Assembly (NCBI GenBank): GCA_028684915.1
Contig: JAQUEZ010000151.1
Coordinates: forward strand, 1 to 14,550
Source of the DNA: Desulfobulbus sp.
GTDB taxonomy: Bacteria; Desulfobacterota; Desulfobulbia; Desulfobulbales; Desulfobulbaceae
Direction: 5' to 3'
DNA: 14,550 bases
Shown piece by piece: positions 1 to 7,235 of the stretch. Below the pieces are notes generated by a model that did no database searches, was not told the DNA's origin, and saw only the letters and a list, made by a program, of their open reading frames with translations. The position numbers and the translations under genes were made by a program. Position 1 is the stretch's first letter. Every line of letters begins with the position of its first letter.

Positions 1-43
1 CCCAGAATGTATCCGAAATTTCCCACGTTTTGATGCGTGCCAT
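1..43 (-). CDS. IS5-family transposase, N-terminal fragment (cut by window edge)
   Basis: The start codon is at 43-41 on the minus strand, preceded by a GGAGG Shine-Dalgarno sequence (about 49-53). Only 14 codons are inside the window; they read MARIKTWEISDTFW. The right-hand copy has Arg instead of Trp at residue 7. The longer right copy continues into a VEPLIP segment and an RKPGGGRKP segment, which is typical of IS5-group transposases. Identification of this copy rests on its near identity to the right copy. Confidence 0.7.
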   Translation of the reverse strand, partial: MARIKTWEISDTFW

Positions 44-127
44 TTTAGCCTCCGTTGATTTGCCTTCAACGGAACATTAGCTAATGGCGCAAAAATTGCG
101 AGCAATTTATTTATAGATAAGCACTTA
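1..127 (-). mobile_element. IS5-type insertion sequence, transposase-start end (left copy, partial)
   Basis: This stretch is the reverse complement of 14321-14447 with a single mismatch (position 25 against 14423). Identity stops abruptly after position 127, which marks the probable element end next to the transposase start. It contains a short leader with the palindrome AATTGC-TC-GCAATT and then the transposase start. The element runs off the left edge, so its far end, target duplication and full length cannot be seen. The two copies point outward from the window. Confidence 0.8.
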
Positions 128-172
128 TAAAAGTTCAATAAAAGCAGGCTCGAAGAGCTCTTTACGTGTATA

Positions 173-505
173 ATGATTTTGCGAAAAAGATCATACAAAC
201 TACATCATGCGGGGCAGAAATTTCGTTCATATAATCGCTGGAGTCAGTTTCTAGCCATGCTGATCGGCCAATTGTCCGGCCGGAATAGTCTTCGGGACGT
301 CGCCGACAATCTGAAGGCGCGAGGTAAACAGCTCTACCATCTCGGAATGAAGAAACCCTCTAAAGCGACCTTGGCTCGAGTAAATGCCGAGCAGCCGGCC
401 GCCCTCTATCAGATGCTGTTTCACCGACTGTTGAGCCGATGTCAAATACCACACAACTCAATTGCTCGGAAACTAAAACTGTGTTTACAATATCAACTCA
501 CTTAA
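173..505 (+). pseudogene. IS4-type transposase remnant (DUF4372-like N-terminal region)
   Basis: The 110-residue reading frame contains FRSYNRWSQF, QLSGRNSLRDV, KQLYHLGMKK and ATLARVNAEQPAALY. These match, from memory of the family, the N-terminal domain of IS4-type transposases (FRSFxRWxQF, GQLSGRxSLRD, LYHLG, STLAxANExRP). The frame is open back to position 131, just inside the IS5 element end at 127. Family resemblance fades after LLSRCQ (about 443), so residues beyond it are probably not transposase. The catalytic DDE region is absent and the protein would be far shorter than a functional transposase of roughly 380-450 residues. It is best read as an inactive relic cut on the left by the IS5 insertion and on the right by an older deletion next to the formate dehydrogenase operon. 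Confidence 0.75.
462..491 (+). promoter_or_regulatory. Weak sigma-70-like promoter candidate for fdnGHI
   Basis: TTGCTC (462-467) and TACAAT (486-491) are separated by 18 bases, about 95 bases before the fdnG start. The -10 box matches the consensus at 5 of 6 positions; the -35 box is poor. It lies just past the transposase remnant. No regulator site was recognised. This is a guess from two short words. Confidence 0.2.
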
Positions 506-584
506 AGGAAAAACAACATAAGCACGACCAAGCAAAATTTATCGTCAGAAAAGTCCACGAACTACTAACAAGGAGGAGGACGCG

Positions 585-3500
585 ATGCACTTCAATCGAC
601 GGCAGTTCTTCAAAGTCTGTGCAGCTACTGTAGGTGGTTCCAGCTTGGCTAAACTTGGCTTTTCCCCAACCAATGCCTTGGCCGAAGTCCGCGAGTTCAA
701 GTTGACTCGTTCCACCGAAACCCGCAATACCTGCCCGTATTGTTCGGTTGGCTGCGGTCTCCTCATGTATAGCCTAGGCGACGCCTCAAAAAATGCCTCG
801 GCCGAGATCACCCACATTGAGGGCGATCCGGATCATCCGGTGAATCGCGGCACTCTCTGCCCCAAAGGGGCTGGCCTGCTCGATTTCGTTCACAGCCCAA
901 ACCGGCTCAAACATCCCGAATACCGCGCCCCCGGTAGCAAACAGTGGCAGCGTATAACCTGGGAGGATGCCTTTAGCCGGATTGCCACACTGATGAAAGA
1001 TGACCGGGACAAGAATTTTATCACCAAAAACGATAAGGATCAGACGGTCAACCGCTGGATCACCACCGGTTTTCTCGCTGCCTCCGCCTCCAGCAACGAA
1101 ACCGGCTACTTGACGCAGAAAATTGCACGTAGCCTGGGCCTGCTCGCCTTCGACAATCAAGCACGGGTCTGACACGGACCAACGGTGGCAAGTCTTGCCC
1201 CGACGTTTGGCCGTGGCGCCATGACCAATCACTGGGTCGACATCAAGAATGCCGACCTTATTCTGATTATGGGCGGTAATGCCGCCGAAGCTCATCCCTG
1301 CGGATTCAAATGGGTGACCGAAGCGAAAGCTCACCGCAAGGCAAAGTTGATTGTAGTTGACCCCCGCTTCACCCGTTCCGCCGCTGTCTCTGATTTCTAC
1401 GCTCCCCTCCGCACAGGTACCGACATTGCCTTCCTCGGTGGCGTGATCAACTATCTTTTAAGCAACGATCAAATCAATCACGAATACGTCAAGAACTACA
1501 CTGATTTCAGCTTTCTGGTGAAGGATGAATTTGGTTTCATTGACGGCTTGTTTGCCGGCTATAATGCCGAGAAACGGACCTACGACAAATCAAGCTGGGG
1601 CTATCAGATGGGACCGGACGGATATGTCGTCACCGATCCGACGCTGGTAAATCCCCGCTGCGTCTATCAACTGATGAAGGCGCATTATCTGCGCTACACT
1701 CCAGAGATGGTCGCCTCTATCTGTGGAACGCCCAAGGATGATTTTCTTAAAGTCTGCGAGATGATCGCAGGCACCGCTGCCCCCAACAAGGCCATGACCA
1801 TCATGTACGCCCTGGGGTGGACACAGCATTCGTCAGGTTCACAGATGATCCGCACCGGTGCCATGGTCCAGTTGCTGCTCGGAAATATCGGCATTGCCGG
1901 CGGTGGAATGAATGCCCTACGCGGCCACTCCAACATCCAGGGGCTGACTGATTTGGGGCTGCTGTCCAACTTGCTGCCGGGATATATGTCACTTGCCGGT
2001 GACGGGGAGCAGGACTATCAGGCCTATATCAACGCCCGGGCCCTCAAACCACTCCGTCCCGGCCAGATGAGCTATTGGCAGAATTACAGCAAGTTCTTCG
2101 TCAGCACAATGAAGGCTTGGTACGGTGATGCCGCTACGGCCGAGAATAACTGGTGTTTTGACTGGTTGCCCAAACTTGACAAGCCTTACGACATCCTGCA
2201 AGTGTTCGAGAACATGCACCAAGGCAAGGTCAACGGCTATATCTGCCAGGGGTTCAATCCGCTTGCCTCGGCCCCGTGTAAAATCAAGATATCCGGAGCC
2301 ATGGCTAAGTTGAAGTATATGGTGATCATCGATCCGCTAGCCACCGAGACCTCGGAATTCTGGCAGAACCACGGCGAGTACAACGATGTTGATCCGACCA
2401 AGATCCAGACTGAGGTCTTCCGCCTGCCTTCAACCTGTTTTGCCGAGGAGGACGGCTCGTTAGTCAATTCGGGACGCTGGATGCAATGGCATTGGAAAGC
2501 CGCCGAGCCACCAGGGGAAGCCAAGGGGGACCAGGCTATCATGGCCGGCATCTTCCTCAAGCTACGAGAGATGTATAAAAAAGATGGTGGTGCCTTCCCC
2601 TATCCAATCCTCAACCTAACTTGGAAACATCGCCAACCCGAGGAACCTTCGCCCGAAGAATTGGCCCGGGAGTATTCCGGTTCAGCTTTGAAGGATCTGG
2701 TTGATCCCAAGGATCCGACCAAGATCCAACTCAAAGCGGGCCAACAGTTGAACGGCTTCGCTGAACTGCGCGACGACGGCTCCACCGCCTGCGGCTGCTG
2801 GATCTTTTCCGGCTGCTGGTCGGAAAAGGGTAATCTGATGGCGCGTCGCGATAACAGCGACCCCTTCGGCATCGGCCAGACCCTGAACTGGGCCTTTGCC
2901 TGGCCGGCCAACCGGCGAATTCTCTATAACCGCGCCTCCTGTGATGTCACCGGCAAACCCTTTGACCCCAAGCGAAAACTGATCGCCTGGAATGGCGCCT
3001 CAGGCACATGGTCCGGATCTGACATCCCGGATTTCAACGCCGCCTCACCGCCGGAAAACGGCTTAGGGCCGTTTATCATGAATCCGGAAGGGGTAGCACG
3101 CTTCTTCGCTGTCGACAAGATGGCGGAAGGCCCCTTCCCCGAGCATTACGAACCGTTTGAGTCTCCCCTCGCCGTCAACCCGCTTCACCCACAAAACGAT
3201 AAGGCGCGGGCTAATCCGGCCGCTCGGGTCTTCAAGGGTGACTGGGAAACATTCGGCTCAGCCAATCAATACCCTTATGCCTGCACAACCTATCGACTGA
3301 CCGAACATTTCCATTTCTGGACCAAACATGCCTCATTGAATGCCATTCTCCAGCCAGAACAATTTGTTGAGATCGGCGAGGACTTGGCTCGAGAAAAAGG
3401 CATCAAGCCTGGCGACAGCGTGCGGGTCAAGACCAAGCGCGGCTTTATCGTCGCTGTGGCCGTGGTCACCAAACGAATCTGCACCCTGGATATAGCAGGC

Positions 3501-3656
3501 AAGAAGGTGCATACCGTTGGTGTTCCGATCCACTGGGGCTTTATGGGGGTGGCCAAAAACGGTTATATTACCAACACCCTTACCCCCTTTGTCGGCGACG
3601 CCAATACCCAGACGCCGGAATTCAAGTCGTTCCTCGTGAACATTGACAAGGTGTAA
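585..3656 (+). CDS. fdnG: Formate dehydrogenase-N alpha subunit, selenocysteine-containing, Tat-exported
   Basis: This is the catalytic subunit that oxidises formate to CO2 at a molybdenum or tungsten bis-MGD centre on the outer face of the membrane. The product is 1023 residues, counting the in-frame TGA (1170-1172) as selenocysteine 196; E. coli FdnG is 1015 residues with Sec at the same position. The context is [14 protein letters not shown], and the similarity continues unbroken on both sides. The N-terminus has a twin-arginine signal (NRRQFFK, then a hydrophobic stretch ending near NALA, about residue 33). Cys50, Cys53, Cys57 and Cys92 form the [4Fe-4S] motif. The C-terminal molybdopterin-dinucleotide domain includes [14 protein letters not shown] and ends with [16 protein letters not shown]. 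The start follows an AAGGAGGAGG ribosome-binding site (570-579). fdnH follows after 11 bases. The TGA makes it easy to misannotate as two genes (585-1172 and 1185-3656). Confidence 0.97.
1170..1202 (+). promoter_or_regulatory. Selenocysteine UGA with bacterial SECIS-like hairpin
   Basis: The TGA at 1170-1172 is followed about 10 bases later by a stem-loop inside the coding sequence. CGG (1183-1185) pairs with CCG (1200-1202), T1186 is bulged, GGCAA (1187-1191) pairs with TTGCC (1195-1199), and the apical loop is GTC (1192-1194). A GU-containing apical loop about 20 bases after UGA is the known shape recognised by SelB in E. coli fdhF and fdnG. The flanking protein sequence on both sides is formate dehydrogenase, which supports recoding over a nonsense mutation. 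selA, selB, selC and selD are not in the window. Confidence 0.9.
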
Positions 3657-3667
3657 GGAGGCGAACC

Positions 3668-4540
3668 ATGACCCTACAATCGCTTGATATCAAACGGCGT
3701 TCCGCCACCACAACACCCTCACCCAACGCCCGGACCACCCTGGAGGTGGCCAAACTGATCGACATCTCCAAGTGTATCGGCTGCAAGGCCTGCCAGGTGG
3801 CCTGCATGGAATGGAATGACCTCCGCGACATAGTCGGAAAAAACCGCGGGGTCTACGACAACCCGGCAGATCTTTCCGATCAGTCCTGGACGGCGATGCG
3901 CTTTGCCGAGGTCGAACCTACTCCAGGGCGGTTGGAATGGCTGATCCGCAAGGATGGTTGTATGCACTGTGCCGATCCGGGTTGCCTTAAATCCTGTCCT
4001 GCTCCCGGCGCGATCATTCAATACAGCAACGGCATTGTGGATTTTCATGAGGAAGCCTGTGTTGGCTGCGGCTATTGCGTCATCGGCTGTCCGTTCAACA
4101 TTCCCCGTTTGTCCAAGAAGGACGGCAAGGCCTATAAGTGTACGCTCTGTTCTGACCGGGTGGCCGTGGGCCGAGAACCTGCCTGTGCCAAGACTTGCCC
4201 CACCGGGGCAATCACCTTCGGGTCTAAAGAGGATATGCTCCAGCATGCCACCGGCCGCATTGCTGATTTGAAAGAACGCGGCTACCAGCAGGCTGGCCTG
4301 TATAATCCTCCTGGTGTAGGTGGCACCCATGTGATGTATGTGCTCCAGCATGCCGACCGGCCCGAGCTGTATCAGGGACTGCCAAAAGATCCGGGTATCA
4401 GCCCGCTTGTCGTCCTGTGGAAGGAGATCGCCAAAACCTTGATGAATATCGGTTTAGGCGCCGCCATTATAGGCGGAGTCATTCATTACCTGATTCAGGG
4501 ACCCAATGAGGTCACAAAGGAAGAGGAGGAAACGCTATGA
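3668..4540 (+). CDS. fdnH: Formate dehydrogenase-N beta subunit (four [4Fe-4S] clusters)
   Basis: This electron-transfer subunit carries electrons from FdnG to the membrane cytochrome FdnI. The 290-residue product matches the length of E. coli FdnH (294). Cysteines fall in four ferredoxin-like groups: 36/39/42/46, 98/101/106/110, 131/134/137/141 and 158/161/173/177, as expected for four [4Fe-4S] clusters. Motifs [21 protein letters not shown] and [16 protein letters not shown] are typical of the family. One hydrophobic helix near residues 256-276 anchors the C-terminus, followed by an acidic tail. There is no signal peptide, as usual; the protein is presumably exported as a complex with FdnG by the Tat pathway. 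The ribosome-binding site AAGGAGG (3655-3661) overlaps the fdnG stop, and the stop overlaps the fdnI start (ATGA), so translation is probably coupled. Confidence 0.96.
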   Translation: MTLQSLDIKRRSATTTPSPNARTTLEVAKLIDISKCIGCKACQVACMEWNDLRDIVGKNRGVYDNPADLSDQSWTAMRFAEVEPTPGRLEWLIRKDGCMHCADPGCLKSCPAPGAIIQYSNGIVDFHEEACVGCGYCVIGCPFNIPRLSKKDGKAYKCTLCSDRVAVGREPACAKTCPTGAITFGSKEDMLQHATGRIADLKERGYQQAGLYNPPGVGGTHVMYVLQHADRPELYQGLPKDPGISPLVVLWKEIAKTLMNIGLGAAIIGGVIHYLIQGPNEVTKEEEETL

Positions 4541-5166
4541 GCAAACAGACTCTCATTCAGCGGTACACTGCCAACGAACGGCTCAACCATTGGATCGTAG
4601 CCATCACCTTTATCCTCGCCGGCCTTTCCGGGCTCGGGTTTTTCCACCCGCTCTTCTTCTGGCTGACCAGCCTGTTTGGTGGGGGCACTTGGGCGCGTAT
4701 CCTCCATCCCTTCTTTGGGGCGACCATGTCCTTCTTCTTTCTCATCTGGGTGGCCCGTGTATGGAAAGACAACCGGATCACCGCTGTCGACTGGCAATGG
4801 GGGAAACACATGGGGGCGATCCTGCGGAACAGTACGGAGAACCTGCCCCCGCTCGGCAAATACAACCTCGGCCAGAAGCTCCTTACCAGGACGCTGCTGC
4901 TGACCATTCTGCTACTGCTAGCCTCCGGCATATTGATCTGGCAACCGTGGTTCGCGCCTGAATTTTCCATTGATCTGCGCCGAAAAGCGGTGGTGGCACA
5001 CGCCTTTTCCGCTTTTGCCGCCTTAGTCTGCTTCATTGTCCATGCCTACGCCGCCTACTGGACGCGCGGTTCGATCCGCGCAATGACCAGGGGAACGGTT
5101 TCCGCTGCTTGGGCCAAGCATCATTGTGCGGCCTGGCATAAGGAGATGGCCGAAAAAAGACAGTAG
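4537..5166 (+). CDS. fdnI: Formate dehydrogenase-N gamma subunit, cytochrome b556
   Basis: This is the membrane subunit that passes electrons from FdnH through two hemes b to quinone. The product has 209 residues (E. coli FdnI 217) with four hydrophobic segments, at about 19-36, 56-75, 118-137 and 150-173. His18, His57, His155 and His169 occupy the same numbers as the four heme ligands of E. coli FdnI as I recall them. GKYNLGQK before helix 3 is also typical of the family. The start overlaps the fdnH stop in an ATGA. A large inverted repeat and a 97-base gap follow before fdhE. Confidence 0.95.
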   Translation: MSKQTLIQRYTANERLNHWIVAITFILAGLSGLGFFHPLFFWLTSLFGGGTWARILHPFFGATMSFFFLIWVARVWKDNRITAVDWQWGKHMGAILRNSTENLPPLGKYNLGQKLLTRTLLLTILLLLASGILIWQPWFAPEFSIDLRRKAVVAHAFSAFAALVCFIVHAYAAYWTRGSIRAMTRGTVSAAWAKHHCAAWHKEMAEKRQ

Positions 5167-5179
5167 CTTGATGGTTTGC

Positions 5180-5224
5180 ACGAAGCGCTTGCCTGCTTCG
5201 AGTGGTTTGAGGGAAGCGCTTCGT
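5180..5224 (+). repeat. Perfect 11-bp inverted repeat between fdnI and fdhE
   Basis: ACGAAGCGCTT (5180-5190) and AAGCGCTTCGT (5214-5224) are exact reverse complements around a 23-base loop. The flanks TTTGC and CAAA nearly extend the pairing. No U-run follows, so it is not a classical terminator. It could limit read-through, protect the fdnGHI messenger 3' end, or be a protein-binding site. Confidence 0.6.
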
Positions 5225-5263
5225 CAAATGTTCTGAATCATTATTTCTGCAATCCGGTACACA

Positions 5264-6175
5264 ATGACCCAAACCCCCATCTTGCAACCCGGCCAGCTCG
5301 AGTCCGCTGCCGGCGAGATTCCTGAATTGCTTCTCCCGCCGGCTCATCTGTTCGCAGACCGTTCCCGGAGGTTCCACCAACTGGCTGAAGGGAGCAGCCT
5401 GTCCGATTATCTCCTGTTTTTGGGGCGATTGGCAGGGTGGCAACACACCGAGCTAGATCACCATCCAGAGATTCTTGTTCCGGACACCCACTTGCTGGAT
5501 AGATGCCGAGAACACACCATGCCGCCCTTGGCCTCGGCGGGTTGGCCCCGGCAACCCCGTTGGAAGGAGGCTGTCCACAGGGCCATTGATGTCGTCGCTC
5601 AGGAGATTCCGCTCAAAGGCCAACAAGCGCTCTCGCTCCTTCTCAAGGCAGACAAGGGGTGGCTGGAAATCCAGGCAGATGCTTTCCTGCAAGGAAACAT
5701 GGCACAACTTGACCTGGCGGCAGCTCCCTTCATCGGTGCAGCCCTTCAAGTACAATGGACCTATCTGGCACAGCACCTCCAGCCAAACCAAGTCGGTCGG
5801 TCGGAGCGCCTGGATTTTTGCCCGGTCTGCGGCAGCCCACCGGTGGCTTCGATCATCCACACGGCGGGTTCGACTAGGGGACTGCGCTATTTGCACTGTG
5901 TACTTTGCGGATCGGCATGGCATGTCGTGCGCGCCAAGTGCAGTCGATGCGCTAACACCAAGGGTATCGAATATTTTGAACTGGAGGGCGCTAATAGGGA
6001 AGTTCGGGCCGAGGCATGCCCCGAATGCTGTTGTTATCTGAAGATTTTTTCACAGGAAAAGGACGCCCGCGTCGATCCGGTCGCCGATGACATTGCCACT
6101 TTGACTCTGGATCTACTCATGAGCGAAAAAAACTATGCAAAAAGCAGCGTCAACTTGTTCATGATCCCAGTCTAA
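5264..6175 (+). CDS. fdhE: Formate dehydrogenase accessory protein FdhE
   Basis: FdhE is a cytoplasmic maturation factor needed for activity of respiratory (Fdh-N/Fdh-O type) formate dehydrogenases; it binds the catalytic subunit and contains rubredoxin-like metal sites. The 303-residue product fits the family (E. coli 309). Four CxxC knuckles are present: Cys186/189 (CPVCGSPPV), Cys212/215, Cys226/229 and Cys252/255, the last followed by two more cysteines. GLRYLHC and the C-terminal EKDxRVxxVADDIATLxLD block are diagnostic. No clear ribosome-binding site precedes ATG 5264. The N-terminal ELLLPPAHLFADRSRRFHQL block fits the family and supports this start approximately. It is the last gene of the fdn group, and its presence argues the enzyme is of the E. 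coli respiratory type. Confidence 0.93.
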   Translation: MTQTPILQPGQLESAAGEIPELLLPPAHLFADRSRRFHQLAEGSSLSDYLLFLGRLAGWQHTELDHHPEILVPDTHLLDRCREHTMPPLASAGWPRQPRWKEAVHRAIDVVAQEIPLKGQQALSLLLKADKGWLEIQADAFLQGNMAQLDLAAAPFIGAALQVQWTYLAQHLQPNQVGRSERLDFCPVCGSPPVASIIHTAGSTRGLRYLHCVLCGSAWHVVRAKCSRCANTKGIEYFELEGANREVRAEACPECCCYLKIFSQEKDARVDPVADDIATLTLDLLMSEKNYAKSSVNLFMIPV

Positions 6176-6197
6176 AGTTTGACTGATGCAGGATAAG

Positions 6198-6223
6198 AGC
6201 GGGACACCAAGAGGTATCCCGCT
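6198..6223. terminator. Stem-loop between convergent fdhE and the 84-aa gene
   Basis: AGCGGGA (6198-6204) pairs with TCCCGCT (6217-6223), with one mismatch and then ACC/GGT closing an AAGA loop. It lies 23 bases after the fdhE stop and 29 bases beyond the minus-strand stop. No strong T-run follows on either strand, so termination is inferred from position. A second small hairpin, TCCTAT-CTTA-ATAGGA (6233-6248), sits beside it. Confidence 0.55.
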
Positions 6224-6251
6224 AAAATTATCTCCTATCTTAATAGGATAG

Positions 6252-6506
6252 TTAGAATTGTTCTCCTTCGACATTCTTCCTGAGTTGAGCAATTTCAAGG
6301 CCAAGTGCAACGCATTGCTTTCCTTCCATGCACTTGTCTGCATCCATCATTTCCAGAAAATGATTTAAGGAGTGTGAATTTTTTTCAAGGTGGACCACCC
6401 AAGCTTTCTCTGGTTGATTGTAGGTCACCTTGATATCTATTCCACACTTGCCAATGTCTGGGTAGATAGAAGTAATCCGCTCACATAATTGATTCTCGCT
6501 ATACAT
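6252..6506 (-). CDS. Small conserved-looking protein, 84 aa, downstream of DsrC-like gene
   Basis: I do not recognise a named family. The chosen start (ATG at 6506-6504) is six bases after GGAGGT, giving an 84-residue product that begins MYSENQL. The ATG two codons earlier abuts the Shine-Dalgarno sequence, and a 99-residue form has no such signal. The protein is soluble with no signal peptide or membrane segment. Cysteines are at 8, 21, 59 and 65; the last two form a CMEGKQC (CX5C) pair. KAWVVHLEK looks like a beta strand and the C-terminal LEIAQLRKN like a helix. It lies 38 bases after the DsrC-like gene on the same strand, so the two are probably cotranscribed. A role in sulfur relay or as a partner of the DsrC-like protein is only suggested by position. 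Confidence 0.75.
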   Translation of the reverse strand: MYSENQLCERITSIYPDIGKCGIDIKVTYNQPEKAWVVHLEKNSHSLNHFLEMMDADKCMEGKQCVALGLEIAQLRKNVEGEQF

Positions 6507-6544
6507 GATCATACCTCCGACTCCTAAGAGCAGTTGGTTTTTAC

Positions 6545-6901
6545 TCAACAATATGGCTCCATTATATAATGCTTGCCGTCCAAGCTAATAAAATGAACGC
6601 CATCCTGTTTGGGTAATCCTGCTATTTTCCACGCCTTTTCAGGGTTTATAAATTGCTCGTTTACGCACTCTTTGGGCTGATGAGCGATTCGGCAAACATT
6701 ATTCAATATTGGGAAAACCTTATATTTAAGGAAATACTCCCTCATGAACCTAATGATGTCCATCTGTTCCGTGGATAGCGAGTTGAATCCTTCCTGTGCA
6801 GCCAATGCATAAGCTACATCTTCATTCCAATCATCCTGGTTGGCGAGGTATCCGTTTTCGTCGACGAGAATTTTCTTGCCATTAGATTCAAGCGTTGACA
6901 T
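6545..6901 (-). CDS. DsrC/TusE-family sulfur-related protein lacking the C-terminal redox cysteines
   Basis: DsrC proteins carry sulfur as a trisulfide between two C-terminal cysteines during dissimilatory sulfite reduction; TusE relays sulfur for tRNA thiolation. This 118-residue product has the family signatures VDENGYLANQDDWNEDVAYALAA (residues 13-35) and KAWKIAGLPK (89-98). In canonical DsrC the end reads ACKxAGLPKPTGCV; here the first cysteine is Trp91 and the second is Val102. An extra tail of about 16 residues ends in Cys118. Other cysteines are 70 and 79. It therefore cannot do canonical trisulfide chemistry, and resembles cysteine-less DsrC paralogues thought to be regulatory (RspA-like). 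GGAGGT precedes the start. A Fur-like box and an attenuator-like stem-loop lie upstream, and the gene diverges from hcp. Confidence 0.88.
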   Translation of the reverse strand: MSTLESNGKKILVDENGYLANQDDWNEDVAYALAAQEGFNSLSTEQMDIIRFMREYFLKYKVFPILNNVCRIAHQPKECVNEQFINPEKAWKIAGLPKQDGVHFISLDGKHYIMEPYC

Positions 6902-6913
6902 CTCACACCTCCG

Positions 6914-6959
6914 AAAAAACCAGCAATCATAATCGATCTGAATTCACTGCGGCTGGTTT
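6914..6959 (-). terminator. Attenuator-like stem-loop with U-run in the DsrC-like gene leader
   Basis: Read on the minus strand, AAACCAGC (6959-6952) pairs perfectly with GCTGGTTT (6924-6917) around a 27-base loop. The stem runs directly into a T-run (6919-6914). The T-run ends only about 12 bases before the start codon of the DsrC-like gene, with the ribosome-binding site in between. The Fur-like box is just upstream. The shape is that of an intrinsic terminator placed in a leader. No leader peptide or known riboswitch was recognised. Confidence 0.45.
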
Positions 6960-6982
6960 CGCGTCAGACCTCTTCTCTTTTT

Positions 6983-7001
6983 GTTAAAGATAATCATTAT
7001 T
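6983..7001. promoter_or_regulatory. Fur box (near-consensus)
   Basis: The 19 bases GTTAAAGATAATCATTATT match the classical Fur consensus GATAATGATAATCATTATC at 16 positions (mismatches at 2, 6 and 19). The box is 82 bases upstream of the DsrC-like start and 235 bases upstream of hcp, so it more likely controls the minus-strand pair, though it could affect both. Confidence 0.6.
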
Positions 7002-7235
7002 CCTCAACAGCTGTGCAAGGAAATCTCATTGTTTTGCAAAATCAAGGACCAATGCAGATAACCAGATGATTTATTACGAGAAGTAGATTTGACGAACAAC
7101 TCTAATTTTCACAAATGTGCAATTATTTCATTGAGGGATGCCCACAAGGCCTTATTGTTGAAGGATATGTAATGCGGACATGTGCCAAGGAACACCGTCG
7201 AACACGACACTAAAAATCAGAAGAGGAGGAACGGC

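Larger units (their letters stand above)
6902..7235. other. Divergent intergenic region between DsrC-like gene and hcp
   Basis: This 334-base AT-rich stretch holds no convincing gene. It contains the stem-loop at 6914-6959 and the Fur-like box at 6983-7001, listed separately. It also has a short partial dyad CACAAATGTG within the hcp-proximal half (about 7110-7120), which is too weak to assign to an HcpR/CRP-type regulator. The hcp ribosome-binding site GAGGAGG lies at 7223-7229. No clear -35/-10 pair was found for hcp. Confidence 0.6.

Noticed and set aside
439..633. 64-codon + strand frame continuing the transposase relic by frameshift
   Set aside because: The residues do not resemble the IS4 transposase sequence after the SRCQ position, and the frame runs into fdnG.
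585..3656. Two separate genes (585-1172 and 1185-3656) or a nonsense-mutated pseudogene
   Set aside because: The TGA is at the conserved selenocysteine position, the flanking protein similarity is continuous, and a SECIS-like hairpin follows.
6507..6551. Longer 99-residue form of the small partner protein
   Set aside because: It would overlap the end of the DsrC-like gene and lacks a ribosome-binding site, whereas GGAGGT is well spaced before the ATG at 6506.
7100..7125. HcpR or CRP/FNR-type operator upstream of hcp (partial dyad CACA-AA-TGTG)
   Set aside because: The arms are only four bases and the flanks do not fit a consensus that I can recall with certainty.
7182..7235. N-terminal extension of Hcp from the upstream ATG at 7182
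   Set aside because: The family starts at MFCNQC, and a strong ribosome-binding site precedes 7236; the extension has no such signal.
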